A DNA stretch of 64,000 bases from Acidobacteriaceae bacterium TAA 166 (GTDB lineage: Bacteria; Acidobacteriota; Terriglobia; Terriglobales; Acidobacteriaceae): assembly GCA_000421065.1 (NCBI GenBank), contig ATWD01000001.1, forward strand, positions 3,278,001 to 3,342,000, read 5' to 3'. Below, piece after piece: positions 27,684 to 35,409 of the stretch. A program made the position numbers and the translations under genes. How positions within the stretch are numbered: position 1 is the stretch's first letter; each line of letters opens with the position of its first letter. The notes beneath the pieces are model-generated. The model ran no database searches and was not told where the DNA came from. It was given only the letters and a program-made list of their open reading frames with translations.

Positions 27684-28493
27684 ATGAAGAAGCAATTTGT
27701 CGGCGAATTGATTTCGGAGATGATCGCGGTATTTATCGTCATTGCGTTTGGAGATTCTGTCGCGGGCATGTATACGCTCTATTCCCCCAGCCCGTACCAG
27801 TCTGCATATTGGGGGGTGTGCATTGCGTGGGGTCTCGGCGTCACCATCGCAATCTACGCCACGGGTTCTGTTTCGGGCACGCATGCGAATCCCGCCGTTA
27901 CCCTGGCGCTCGCACTATACAGAAAATTCTCCTGGCGCAAGGTGCTTCCCTATTGCGCGGCTCAGGTGGTGGGTGGATTTTTCGGCGCTGCCCTGGTGTA
28001 TGCGCTGTATGTTCCAGTGATCAATCACTTCAACGAAAGCTCTCACCTGACTCGCGCGGCAGGAGGAGCGGCTGGCGTCTTCTTCACTCATCCTGGATTG
28101 GCCATCACACCGATGCACGCATTGAGCGATCAGGCTATCCTGACAGCCTTCCTAGTCTTCGGGATCTTCGCCATCACCGAGCAGTACAACGAGATGGCTC
28201 CGGGAGCGAACTCCGGAGCACTCATGATCGGCTTGTTGGTCGCCGTCATCGGCGCATCGATGGGTTATCTGGAAGCATGGGCTATTAATCCCGCGCGCGA
28301 TTTCGGTCCCAGGCTCTTCTGCTTCTTTGCTGGCTGGGGAAGCTCTGCTCTCCCCTCTCCCGGAAATTACTGGTGGGTGCCGATTGTCGGTCCTCTCCTC
28401 GGAGGAGTTCTAGGAGGCGGTGCTTATCAAGCTTTGATCCGGCCCTATCTTCCCGCTCACGTCCGTGCGCTTAGCGGAGAATCGAAGATCTGA
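27684..28493 (+). CDS. glpF: Glycerol uptake facilitator (aquaglyceroporin)
   Basis: A 269-residue MIP-family channel for passive glycerol entry across the inner membrane. Six helices and both half-helix motifs are visible: GTHANPAVTLALAL and AINPARDFGPRL; the Asp after the second NPAR marks glycerol facilitators rather than water-only channels. It follows the OprB gene, with a 7 bp stem hairpin (27644-27664) in between and AAGGAAG before the start. With glpK and glpD it completes a glycerol-use locus. Confidence 0.95.
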   Translation: MKKQFVGELISEMIAVFIVIAFGDSVAGMYTLYSPSPYQSAYWGVCIAWGLGVTIAIYATGSVSGTHANPAVTLALALYRKFSWRKVLPYCAAQVVGGFFGAALVYALYVPVINHFNESSHLTRAAGGAAGVFFTHPGLAITPMHALSDQAILTAFLVFGIFAITEQYNEMAPGANSGALMIGLLVAVIGASMGYLEAWAINPARDFGPRLFCFFAGWGSSALPSPGNYWWVPIVGPLLGGVLGGGAYQALIRPYLPAHVRALSGESKI

Positions 28494-28587
28494 ATGCGCA
28501 GACGGTATCCTGGCTCCTGCTGCATTGGAACGCGAGCATCCGGTGCCGATGACCGTGACCGCTACCGTTGCGGCCTGCAGAACTTCA

Positions 28588-29058
28588 TCAGCGATCTCCT
28601 TTCGCGGTGTCGAGAGCTGCCTGAAGCGAGGTGTGAGGAAGTCGGTGGTCTGATTTGCGGAGCCATTTTGCGAATAATGCCAGACCAATCATAACGAAGA
28701 CCAGCCTTGAGGGAACCACATGATGACGCCGCCGAGCTGCTGATCCTGCAAGGGAGAAAGCCGCCAGGACTGCGTGGTCTGCTGGTAGACGGGGTACCAG
28801 AGAACCGTGGAGAACGTAAGCAAGGCTCCAAGTGCGCTGCAATGCGCGGCGGTACCGAACACGTAGAAGGTAGCGGCGCCGTAGCTCATCGCCGATCGAC
28901 CCACACCATAAAGTGCGGACCAGAAAAATACAGCGGTAACGAAGAAGCTGAGATGCTGTGCGGTATGGATCCAGTCCGAGGTGAGCGTGGCTCTGATAGA
29001 GCGCAGGGATGTGCCATATCCAGAGCGCGGAAGCTTCGAGTAACCACACGAAAGGCAC
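28588..29058 (-). pseudogene. CtaG-like (caa3 assembly) remnant with two frameshifts
   Basis: CtaG/caa3-type proteins are membrane proteins needed for cytochrome c oxidase assembly. The minus strand reads PFVWLLEASALWIWHIPALYQ in one frame, then in a second frame WIHTAQHLSFFVTAVFFWSAL, SYGAATFYVFGTAAHCSALG and SPLQDQQLGGVIMWFPQG, then back in the first frame LVFVMIGLALFAKWLRKSD. Two opposite indels would restore one continuous protein. The N-terminal helices are also missing: the remnant begins only 28 bp after the hflX stop codon. It is therefore a 5'-truncated, twice-shifted relic. Confidence 0.82.
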
Positions 29059-29085
29059 TGAAGCGAAGTTTTGATGTCTACTTTG

Positions 29086-30594
29086 CTAGAGCCGCTCATT
29101 GACAAGTTCGTGTTTTTCATGGAAACGGCGGTACCGGTCCAGAAGGGATGCGGGGCCGCGAGCGCGGAAAAAGACGAGGTTTCCTTCGAAGCGTTTATCG
29201 TCGATGATCGCTCCGCCTTCGAGCGAGGCGATTACGGATCCTTCGGATTGGGGGAGCCTGAAGTTGAATTCGACGAGTGGGTCAACAACAAGCGCGGCAT
29301 CGATGGCAACCAGGAGTTTTTCCAGGCCGGTGCGTAGTAGCGATGAGACTGCGATCGCTTCGCGATCTCTGGAGAGCTCGGCGAGTTCATGAGGTGGAAC
29401 GAGATCCATCTTATTCAAGACCTGAATGACAGTCTTTGTGGAGACTTCAAGCTCGGCCAAAACCGTTTCAACCTGAGCTTTTTGCTCTTCGCGGATGGTG
29501 CTGGCTGCATCCTGGACATGAAGAAGAATCTCGGCCCGCTCGACCTCTTCAAGGGTGGCACGAAAGCTTGTAACGAGGGTATGGGGAAGGTTGCGGATGA
29601 AGCCGACTGTATCGGAGAGCAAAACCTTGCGGCGGGAAGGAAGTTGCAACTGCCTCAGTTTGGAGTCAAGAGTCGCGAACATGCGGGCTGACTCGAGTAC
29701 GCCCGCTTCTGTGAGAGCGTTAAAGAGGGTACTCTTGCCGGCGTTCGTGTAGCCGACGAGGGCGACGACGGGGACCGGCACCGCTTCGCGGCGTTGCCGC
29801 TGCTGATGTCGGATCCGGCGGACATTGTCGAGCTGACTCTTAATGAGAGCAATTCGAAGGTTGATCTTGCGGCGATCGGTCTCGAGCTGGGTTTCCCCCG
29901 GGCCCCGGGTCCCGATGCCGCCACCAAGCTGCGACATGGCGCGACCACGCCCGGCGAGACGCGGAAGCTGATACTCCAGCTGAGCGAGTTCGACCTGGAG
30001 GTGACCTTCACGGGTCCTGGCGTGGCGGGCGAAGATATCGAGGATGAGCTGCGAACGGTCAATGACGTGGCAGGGTAGTCGGGATTCAATATTGCGGAGC
30101 TGCGAAGGAGTGAGGTCGTGGTCGAAGAGTACAAGGGAGGCGTTGGTGGAGGTCACGACCTCAACAATTTCGTCGAGTTTACCCTGGCCCACCAGGCTGG
30201 AGGGATCGGGCTTCTGGCGGCGCTGCACTAGAGTGGCGGCAATGGTCGCACCGGCTGAGCGGGCGAGTTCCTCAAACTCTGTAAGGCCGGCATCGAAGTC
30301 GAGCGCGGAGGCGGCATGGTCGGAGAGGTCTTCTTCTCCTGCTACAACTGCGGCCGCGTTGCGGGCAAGTCGAGCGGCGGCGGAAAGCTTGCGTTTGCGG
30401 AGCTCTCCGGTGAACTCGACCACGACAAGCACTGCAAGTTCCTGCTGAGTCTGCGACGTACGGAGTTCGCGGGCGAGGAGTGCCTCTCTCTGCGCCTCAC
30501 TTGCTTCAACGAGACTACGGCGGACTATCTTTTTGCGATTTCGGCGCGACGGCGCTTGATCCACGGCTTCGATCGAAGCTTTTTTGCTGGTCAA
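29086..30594 (-). CDS. hflX: GTPase HflX
   Basis: A 502-residue ribosome-associated GTPase that splits stalled or stressed 70S ribosomes. The N-terminal HflX domain contains [15 protein letters not shown] and [13 protein letters not shown]; the linker helices show the signature [19 protein letters not shown]. The G domain has the P-loop GYTNAGKST at about 281-289, G3 as [11 protein letters not shown] and G4 as NKMD. No ATG is in frame at the N-terminus before a stop, so a TTG at 30594 is used. The C-terminal 60 residues form the usual small domain. The ctaG remnant lies just downstream. Confidence 0.95.
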   Translation of the reverse strand: MTSKKASIEAVDQAPSRRNRKKIVRRSLVEASEAQREALLARELRTSQTQQELAVLVVVEFTGELRKRKLSAAARLARNAAAVVAGEEDLSDHAASALDFDAGLTEFEELARSAGATIAATLVQRRQKPDPSSLVGQGKLDEIVEVVTSTNASLVLFDHDLTPSQLRNIESRLPCHVIDRSQLILDIFARHARTREGHLQVELAQLEYQLPRLAGRGRAMSQLGGGIGTRGPGETQLETDRRKINLRIALIKSQLDNVRRIRHQQRQRREAVPVPVVALVGYTNAGKSTLFNALTEAGVLESARMFATLDSKLRQLQLPSRRKVLLSDTVGFIRNLPHTLVTSFRATLEEVERAEILLHVQDAASTIREEQKAQVETVLAELEVSTKTVIQVLNKMDLVPPHELAELSRDREAIAVSSLLRTGLEKLLVAIDAALVVDPLVEFNFRLPQSEGSVIASLEGGAIIDDKRFEGNLVFFRARGPASLLDRYRRFHEKHELVNERL

Positions 30595-30824
30595 AGTTAT
30601 CTCAATTCATAGTCGGATTTCCAGCCGACCTCTCTCTCTAATGATACTGAATCCATCAGCGTCAGTACTCTGTTCCTGCACCTCCGATTGTCGCTGCGGG
30701 AAGCAATCAACTAAGACCGCCGAAGCCAATCAAGCGAACTCGCTACAAGGGAATTCGGCTGAGACAACTCGTCCGGCTGTCTCCTTCGTCATAGTCTTTT
30801 GGTTGAGACTAGCTTGAATAAAGG

Positions 30825-31652
30825 ATGCCACCTATTAGCCAGCCCAGACCTCCAGCCTCAGGACGAGCTTCGGCGCGCTTGCTCATCATCCTCTGGATCG
30901 TGGCAACATGCGTTTTCGCGGAGCCTATTTCGGCAACCCATAAGCAGGGATCGATGCACGGATTTCTGCTGCTCAAGTCTGACGATGGGCGGGTGATCGC
31001 AGTTGGCGATCAGGTGAATGTCGTCCGAGGAGACGAGATATATTCCCGTCTGGTATTCCACTTCCGGGACGGATCGATAGACGATGAAAGCACCGTCTTT
31101 CATCAAGGCTCAGTGTTTCAGCTCTTACGCGATCATCACATTCAAAAAGGGCCGTCCTTCCCGGAACCGGTTGACATGACCGTGAATGTTCCGACTGGCC
31201 AAGTCTTTTGGCGCGAGATGAAGGATGGAAAGAATGAGGTCAAGACAGAACATATGGATCTGCCCCCCGACCTTGTCAATGGAATGGTCTCCATGATTGT
31301 CGAGAACTTTCCAACGGAGGTGACAGAGTTCAAGACCTCATATCTCGTGCTGGCTTCAAAGCCCCGTGTGGTTAAACTCTCGGTCAAGCCGGACGGTACG
31401 GACAGCGCGCGGGTTGGAGGAAGCAGTCGCCGGTCCAATCGATTCAACGTACACATCGAGATAGGTGGAGTGTCGGGCATCGTCGCGCCAGTGGTCGGCA
31501 AACAACCGCCCGACGTGAAACTGTGGGTCATTGACGGCGAAGTCCCGACATTCGTGAAGATGGAAGGCGAACTCTCCCAGAAGGGACCGAGATGGACGAT
31601 GATTCTAACAAGTCCAACATGGCCTTCCCATTCTCCCAAGAAATCAGAGTAG
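30825..31652 (+). CDS. Exported protein of unknown function
   Basis: A 275-residue protein with an N-terminal export signal or anchor (ARLLIILWIVATCVFAEPISA) and an otherwise soluble, beta-rich chain. The end reads VKLWVIDGEVPTFVKMEGEL, resembling lipoprotein-carrier-like or DUF3108-like folds, but I do not recognise a family. Similar small exported proteins are common in acidobacteria. It is a lone gene between hflX and a convergent MFS gene. The ATG at 30825 has only a weak AAAGG nearby. Confidence 0.6.
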   Translation: MPPISQPRPPASGRASARLLIILWIVATCVFAEPISATHKQGSMHGFLLLKSDDGRVIAVGDQVNVVRGDEIYSRLVFHFRDGSIDDESTVFHQGSVFQLLRDHHIQKGPSFPEPVDMTVNVPTGQVFWREMKDGKNEVKTEHMDLPPDLVNGMVSMIVENFPTEVTEFKTSYLVLASKPRVVKLSVKPDGTDSARVGGSSRRSNRFNVHIEIGGVSGIVAPVVGKQPPDVKLWVIDGEVPTFVKMEGELSQKGPRWTMILTSPTWPSHSPKKSE

Positions 31653-31752
31653 TCCCCGTGATCAATTGATTTTGGCGGCAACGTGGTTGTTGAGACGATG
31701 AAGAAAAATGCAGCTTCAATTCTCGTTTTTGCCGAATTTCAAGGAGCCCTTT

Positions 31753-33210
31753 CTATCCACCCGGATGGAAGACCTTCTGTTGACTTACGGTCTCACCATC
31801 TCCGCCCTTCAAACTGCGAAAGACAATCGTTGAGAGTATGGTGAGCCCACCGAGAGCAAGGAGCGCCTTGTGAACGCCATGAATCATTTCAGTTGGACCC
31901 GATTGCGAATTGCTAGGAACAAAGAACGCTGTGGCTAATCCTGCGGTTGCGACGCCGAAGCTGATTGACATCTGCTGCATGGTGCTCGCAATCGAACTGG
32001 CTGCGCTGGTCTCCTCCTCCGTTGTGTCGGCATATACCAGGGTGTTCATGCTCGTGTACTGCAGGGATGTAAATGCACCGTACAAGAATGCCTGGAGGAC
32101 GATGACCCAGATTGGGGTTTGAAGACCGATGGTCGCGAATAGAAGTAAAAGAAGACCGAGGATTAAGGTGTTGGAGATGAGCACCCAGCGGTAGCCGATA
32201 GCTGCCAGAAGCCGAGGCATAACCATCTTCATACTCATGGCCGCCATAGCCTGGGGCATGATGAGAAGTCCTGATTGAACCGGACTGAACCCAAGACCAA
32301 CCTGATAGAGCAGAGGAAGAAGAAAGGGAACGCCGCCGATCCCCAGGCGTGTGAAGAAGCTGCCGCTGACAGCCGCGCGGAAGGTGCGAATTCTGAACAG
32401 GCTGAGCTGCAGCAAAGGGAATGCGAGTGATTTGGCGTGCACCCAATAGCCAGCCAACAGCGCAAAAGAAAGTGCTAGTAATCCAATGATCTCTCGAGAG
32501 CTTAGAGTGTGCTCACCGAACACTTCAAGCACGTAGGACAGCAGAGCGATCCCTGAGCCGAAGAGGATCAGTCCAACGATATCAAGAGGATGAGTTTTCT
32601 TTTCTCGATAGTCGGGAAGGTGCAGATAAACCAGGATTAGTCCAATCAGGCCAATTGGAATATTTAGGAAGAAGATATATCGCCAGTGCAGGTAGTCAAC
32701 GATCAACCCACCAGCAATGGGACCGAGCATCGGAGCAACCAGAGACGGGATGGAAACAAAGCTCATCGTACGCAGAAGGTCAGACTTGGCAAATGTTCGC
32801 ACCAAGGTAAGCCGGCCAACAGGGACCATCATCGAGCCCCCGCAACCTTGTAGAACCCGGCAAGCGACCAGAAGGTGAATGTTGTTGGATGTACCGCAAA
32901 GAAACGATCCGAGAGTAAAAAGTCCGATAGCGGTAGCAAATACCCGACGCGTTCCAAATCGGTCTGCAACCCAGCCGCTGATTGGAATAAAGACGGCCAG
33001 ACTCAAGGTGTAGCTGGCTAGTACAGCCTTCATGCTAAGGGGTGTGACGTGAAGTGCTGCTGAGATGGCCGGAACCGCGGTATTCAGAATGGTCGTGTCC
33101 AGCGATTCCATAAAGAACGCGACGGCCACAAGCCACGGCAGCAGTCTCTTACTGGTATCAGATGGCCCGGCCGCAATTTCAGGTGGTGAAAGTGAGCTTG
33201 GTGGATTCAT
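31753..33210 (-). CDS. MFS transporter, DHA2 drug:proton antiporter
   Basis: A 485-residue inner-membrane exporter. Helix 1 carries MESLDTTILNTAVPAI (motif D1) and loop 2-3 motif A is SGWVADRFGTRRVFATA; the motif C region reads MLGPIAGGLIVDY. The HsrA/YieO subgroup is the closest match, known for drug or metabolite export. Compared with the exporter at 19-20.7 kb it has clearly different sequence, so the two are not a recent duplication. It is a single gene with no adjacent regulator. Confidence 0.92.
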   Translation of the reverse strand: MNPPSSLSPPEIAAGPSDTSKRLLPWLVAVAFFMESLDTTILNTAVPAISAALHVTPLSMKAVLASYTLSLAVFIPISGWVADRFGTRRVFATAIGLFTLGSFLCGTSNNIHLLVACRVLQGCGGSMMVPVGRLTLVRTFAKSDLLRTMSFVSIPSLVAPMLGPIAGGLIVDYLHWRYIFFLNIPIGLIGLILVYLHLPDYREKKTHPLDIVGLILFGSGIALLSYVLEVFGEHTLSSREIIGLLALSFALLAGYWVHAKSLAFPLLQLSLFRIRTFRAAVSGSFFTRLGIGGVPFLLPLLYQVGLGFSPVQSGLLIMPQAMAAMSMKMVMPRLLAAIGYRWVLISNTLILGLLLLLFATIGLQTPIWVIVLQAFLYGAFTSLQYTSMNTLVYADTTEEETSAASSIASTMQQMSISFGVATAGLATAFFVPSNSQSGPTEMIHGVHKALLALGGLTILSTIVFRSLKGGDGETVSQQKVFHPGG

Positions 33211-33277
33211 AGAATGGGAAGTCTGCGGTTCATTGGACGGCAGACGAATCGGTTTGACTTCTTGACAGATAGTGCCG

Positions 33278-33747
33278 TCATTCGTCTCCTTCGGCGATCT
33301 TCTTCAACAGCCTGAATCGCTTCCGCATCAGGCCGCGTATATGGGGCACCAATATCCATCGGCCGATAACTCTCCCCACCCAACCCCAATGTATGACGAA
33401 GCGCAACTCATCCCATAGCAGGACGGATCCATCCCACGATCGACGAAATGATGATCGTGTTCAAACCGGGAAAACCGTCCGGCGATCATGCGGTCTCGAA
33501 AGAAGATCAGGAGTTGAAAGAGTTCGATAAGGCTTTCGTGGAACTGGGGCAGACCCAACTGCCAGCCCTTCCAGCGTACCGTGTCACCTTCAACCACCAG
33601 GCCCGAGGTACGTCCGGTGGTTGGATGCATGCCCAGTTTCCGTTCGACAATCTCGACGCTGGTCGACAATAGAAAGCAGCGTTCTAACGGCGCATCAATC
33701 ACGATCTCATCGCGCAATCGAAACTCCCGGTTCATAGGCCAAATCAA
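33278..33747 (-). pseudogene. SRPBCC family gene with a one-base frameshift
   Basis: The first part reads a standard SRPBCC cyclase-like protein (REFRLRDEIVIDAPLERCF through RFSRFEHDHHFVDRG). At the G-run at 33433-33435 the frame breaks, and the normal continuation appears one base over: DGSVLLWDELRFVIHWGWVG, then LVPHIRGLMRKRFRLLKKIA, ending at a TGA at 33278. One added G would give a complete protein of about 155 residues. The unshifted frame ends at 33328 in an unrelated sequence. A real mutation or a homopolymer sequencing error are both possible. Confidence 0.78.
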
Positions 33748-33851
33748 GCTGCCTTCTCGGCATGTTTGATGAGCTTCAACACGTTCCCTGAGATCGAGAT
33801 TTTACTCTCGAGCGACCGCGATTTAACGCCTCGCATACAGATCAGTTGGAG

Positions 33852-34346
33852 CTAAGCTTCGCGCTTTGCCGTTGCGTTGACTTGTTTCGCGACTCCACTT
33901 AGCGTCTTGTCGGCGCCCTTCTCTTCAGCGAGGGTTTCGTCGAGGAGGGAAGCGACTTCAGAGAGACCCAGCAGCTTTGCAAACTCTCGTGCCGATCCGT
34001 AGCCTGCCATCTCGTAATGCTCCACTCGCTGAGCGGCCGAAATCAAAGCCGCATCACGAATTGTTCCCTTTTCCGTATCTTCCAAAACCTCGGAACCTTC
34101 CTCCAGTACGCCCTTCATGCCGACACAGGTCTTTCCGGTGAGCTTCTTTCCGACGAGTTCGCCAATTTTCTCAAGGCGGACCACCTGATTCTTGGTCTCT
34201 TCCAGGTGGCTGAGAAGAGACTGCTGCAATTCAGGAGCGGTAGCTGCCTTGGCAAGTTTGGGAAGCGCGCGAACAATTTGCTTTTCCGCCGAATACAGAT
34301 CCTTCAACTCATCGATTAGCAATTCCTGCATCGTGGACACACTCAT
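33852..34346 (-). CDS. DUF892 ferritin-like stress protein (YciE/YciF type)
   Basis: A 164-residue four-helix-bundle protein. It starts MQELLIDELKDLYSAEKQIVR and has HLEETKNQVVRLEKI, then AAQRVEHYEMAGYGSA and the final helix SLLDETLAEEKGADKTL. The regularly placed Glu, His and Tyr residues are those of DUF892, a ferritin-like family induced by osmotic or general stress in enterobacteria; metal binding is expected but its reaction is unknown. ATG 34346 with GAGTG upstream. It is a lone gene. Confidence 0.9.
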   Translation of the reverse strand: MSVSTMQELLIDELKDLYSAEKQIVRALPKLAKAATAPELQQSLLSHLEETKNQVVRLEKIGELVGKKLTGKTCVGMKGVLEEGSEVLEDTEKGTIRDAALISAAQRVEHYEMAGYGSAREFAKLLGLSEVASLLDETLAEEKGADKTLSGVAKQVNATAKREA

Positions 34347-34466
34347 GGTTCACTCCCCAATTACGGCTCATGTAGCTTATGAGATGAATCCGTGCCTCCA
34401 ACTGTTGCATGTAGTTGGAGTTGCGGTTCACTTTGAGTTCGCTAACAAGATTAACTTCTAAAAAAG

Positions 34467-34500
34467 AAACTGGAAACCTACATTGGTGGGTTTCCAGTTT
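34467..34500 (-). terminator. Perfect 12 bp stem hairpin with T-tract
   Basis: AAACTGGAAACC (34467-34478) pairs fully with GGTTTCCAGTTT (34489-34500), loop of 10. Read on the minus strand it is followed by CTTTTTTAG, so it looks like a rho-independent terminator. The nearest minus-strand transcript that could end here is the tRNA-Pro at 34931-35007, with the recombinase remnant lying between them. Confidence 0.6.
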
Positions 34501-34537
34501 TGTTCTGAATCACTTTTACTTGGCCCCGGAAAACCTT

Positions 34538-34957
34538 ATGGGCAAGTTGAATGCAGAGCGATCGCGTCTGAACGCACGACTCACACTCATTCAGAACCGG
34601 ATGGACGCAGCTTATGCGGATAAGCTGGATGGGAAGATCCCGGAGGACTTCTGGAACCGTAAGATGACTGAGTGGGGGAGTGAAGAGCAGCAGGTCAGAA
34701 TGGCGATCGGTGGTCTTGCGAATGCAGAAACTGGCGACAAAGCGCTCGATGTGCAAAGAGTGTTCGAACTCGCAATAAGGCGTATTTCCTGTATGTTTCG
34801 CAAAATTTGACGGAAAAGGTCAAACTGCTCCGGAATGCTGTGTCCGAACTTTTCTGTGGACAGCGTAAGTGCAAGACCTGCATACAGATACCCTTTCGAT
34901 CTCATCTTCAAAAGGGCCAAAACGGAAGAATGGTCGGGACGACTAGATTCGAACTAG
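34538..34957 (+). pseudogene. C-terminal remnant of a large serine recombinase
   Basis: The plus strand reads the coiled-coil C-terminal part of a large serine recombinase (SRLNARLTLIQNRMDAAYADK, LDGKIPEDFWNRKMTEW, VQRVFELA), then shifts frame to AYFLYVSQNLTEKVKLLR and again to YRYPFDLIFKRAKTEEWSGR. The catalytic N-terminal domain is absent. The final frame runs into the 3' end of the tRNA-Pro gene on the opposite strand and stops at 34957. Such recombinases integrate mobile elements; what is left here looks like the right edge of a lost element. Confidence 0.75.
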
Positions 34958-35007
34958 CGACCTCACCCACCCCAAGGGTGCGCTCTACCAGGCTGAGCCA
35001 CGTCCCG
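34931..35007 (-). tRNA. tRNA-Pro (anticodon GGG)
   Basis: A 77-base cloverleaf on the minus strand. Acceptor stem CGGGACG pairs with CGTCCCG, discriminator A and encoded CCA (34931-34933). D-stem GCTC/GAGC, anticodon stem CACCC/GGGTG with loop TTGGGGT giving anticodon GGG, and T-arm GCTAG-TTCGAAT-CTAGT. It decodes CCC/CCU. The recombinase remnant on the other strand overlaps its 3' end. Confidence 0.95.
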
Positions 35008-35071
35008 ACTTTGTTCCGTCGGCCGGACGGACGACGGAGGGGTAATTTCTTTTAAGTGTACACGAGCAGAG

Positions 35072-35344
35072 TTAATTCGTGGGAGCGACGTATTCCTTGG
35101 GCAGGCTTCCACCTTCGCCAAAGAAGAAATCGTTCATCTGCTCAACCAGAAACTCCTGCGCCTCGCGGGTCCAGGGCTGCAGACGATACTCGTTCAAAAG
35201 CATCTTCTGGCGCTCCACCCACTCTCCCCAGGCCTTCTTCGAGACATTCTTGTAGATCTTCTGGCCAAAGTCTGAATCGAAGGGCGGCTCATCCAGCCCT
35301 TCCATCTCGGCCTTGTATTTCGTGCAAAACACCATGTGCGCCAT
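35072..35344 (-). CDS. yggX: Probable Fe(2+)-trafficking protein YggX
   Basis: A 90-residue YggX-family protein, linked in enterobacteria to iron handling and protection of Fe-S clusters from oxidative damage. It has the family N-terminus MVFCTKYKAEMEGLDEPPF with the conserved Cys, then the central KAWGEWVERQKMLLNEYRL and LVEQMNDFFFGEG. Length equals the E. coli protein (91). ATG 35344 is used. It lies 66 bp after rnr on the same strand, so the two may share a promoter. Confidence 0.93.
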   Translation of the reverse strand: MAHMVFCTKYKAEMEGLDEPPFDSDFGQKIYKNVSKKAWGEWVERQKMLLNEYRLQPWTREAQEFLVEQMNDFFFGEGGSLPKEYVAPTN

Positions 35345-35409
35345 GCGTCTCCCTCAACTCTTTAACATCTTTCATTTTACGCTGTTCCGCTAGGCTCCGC
35401 AGGCGCGGC

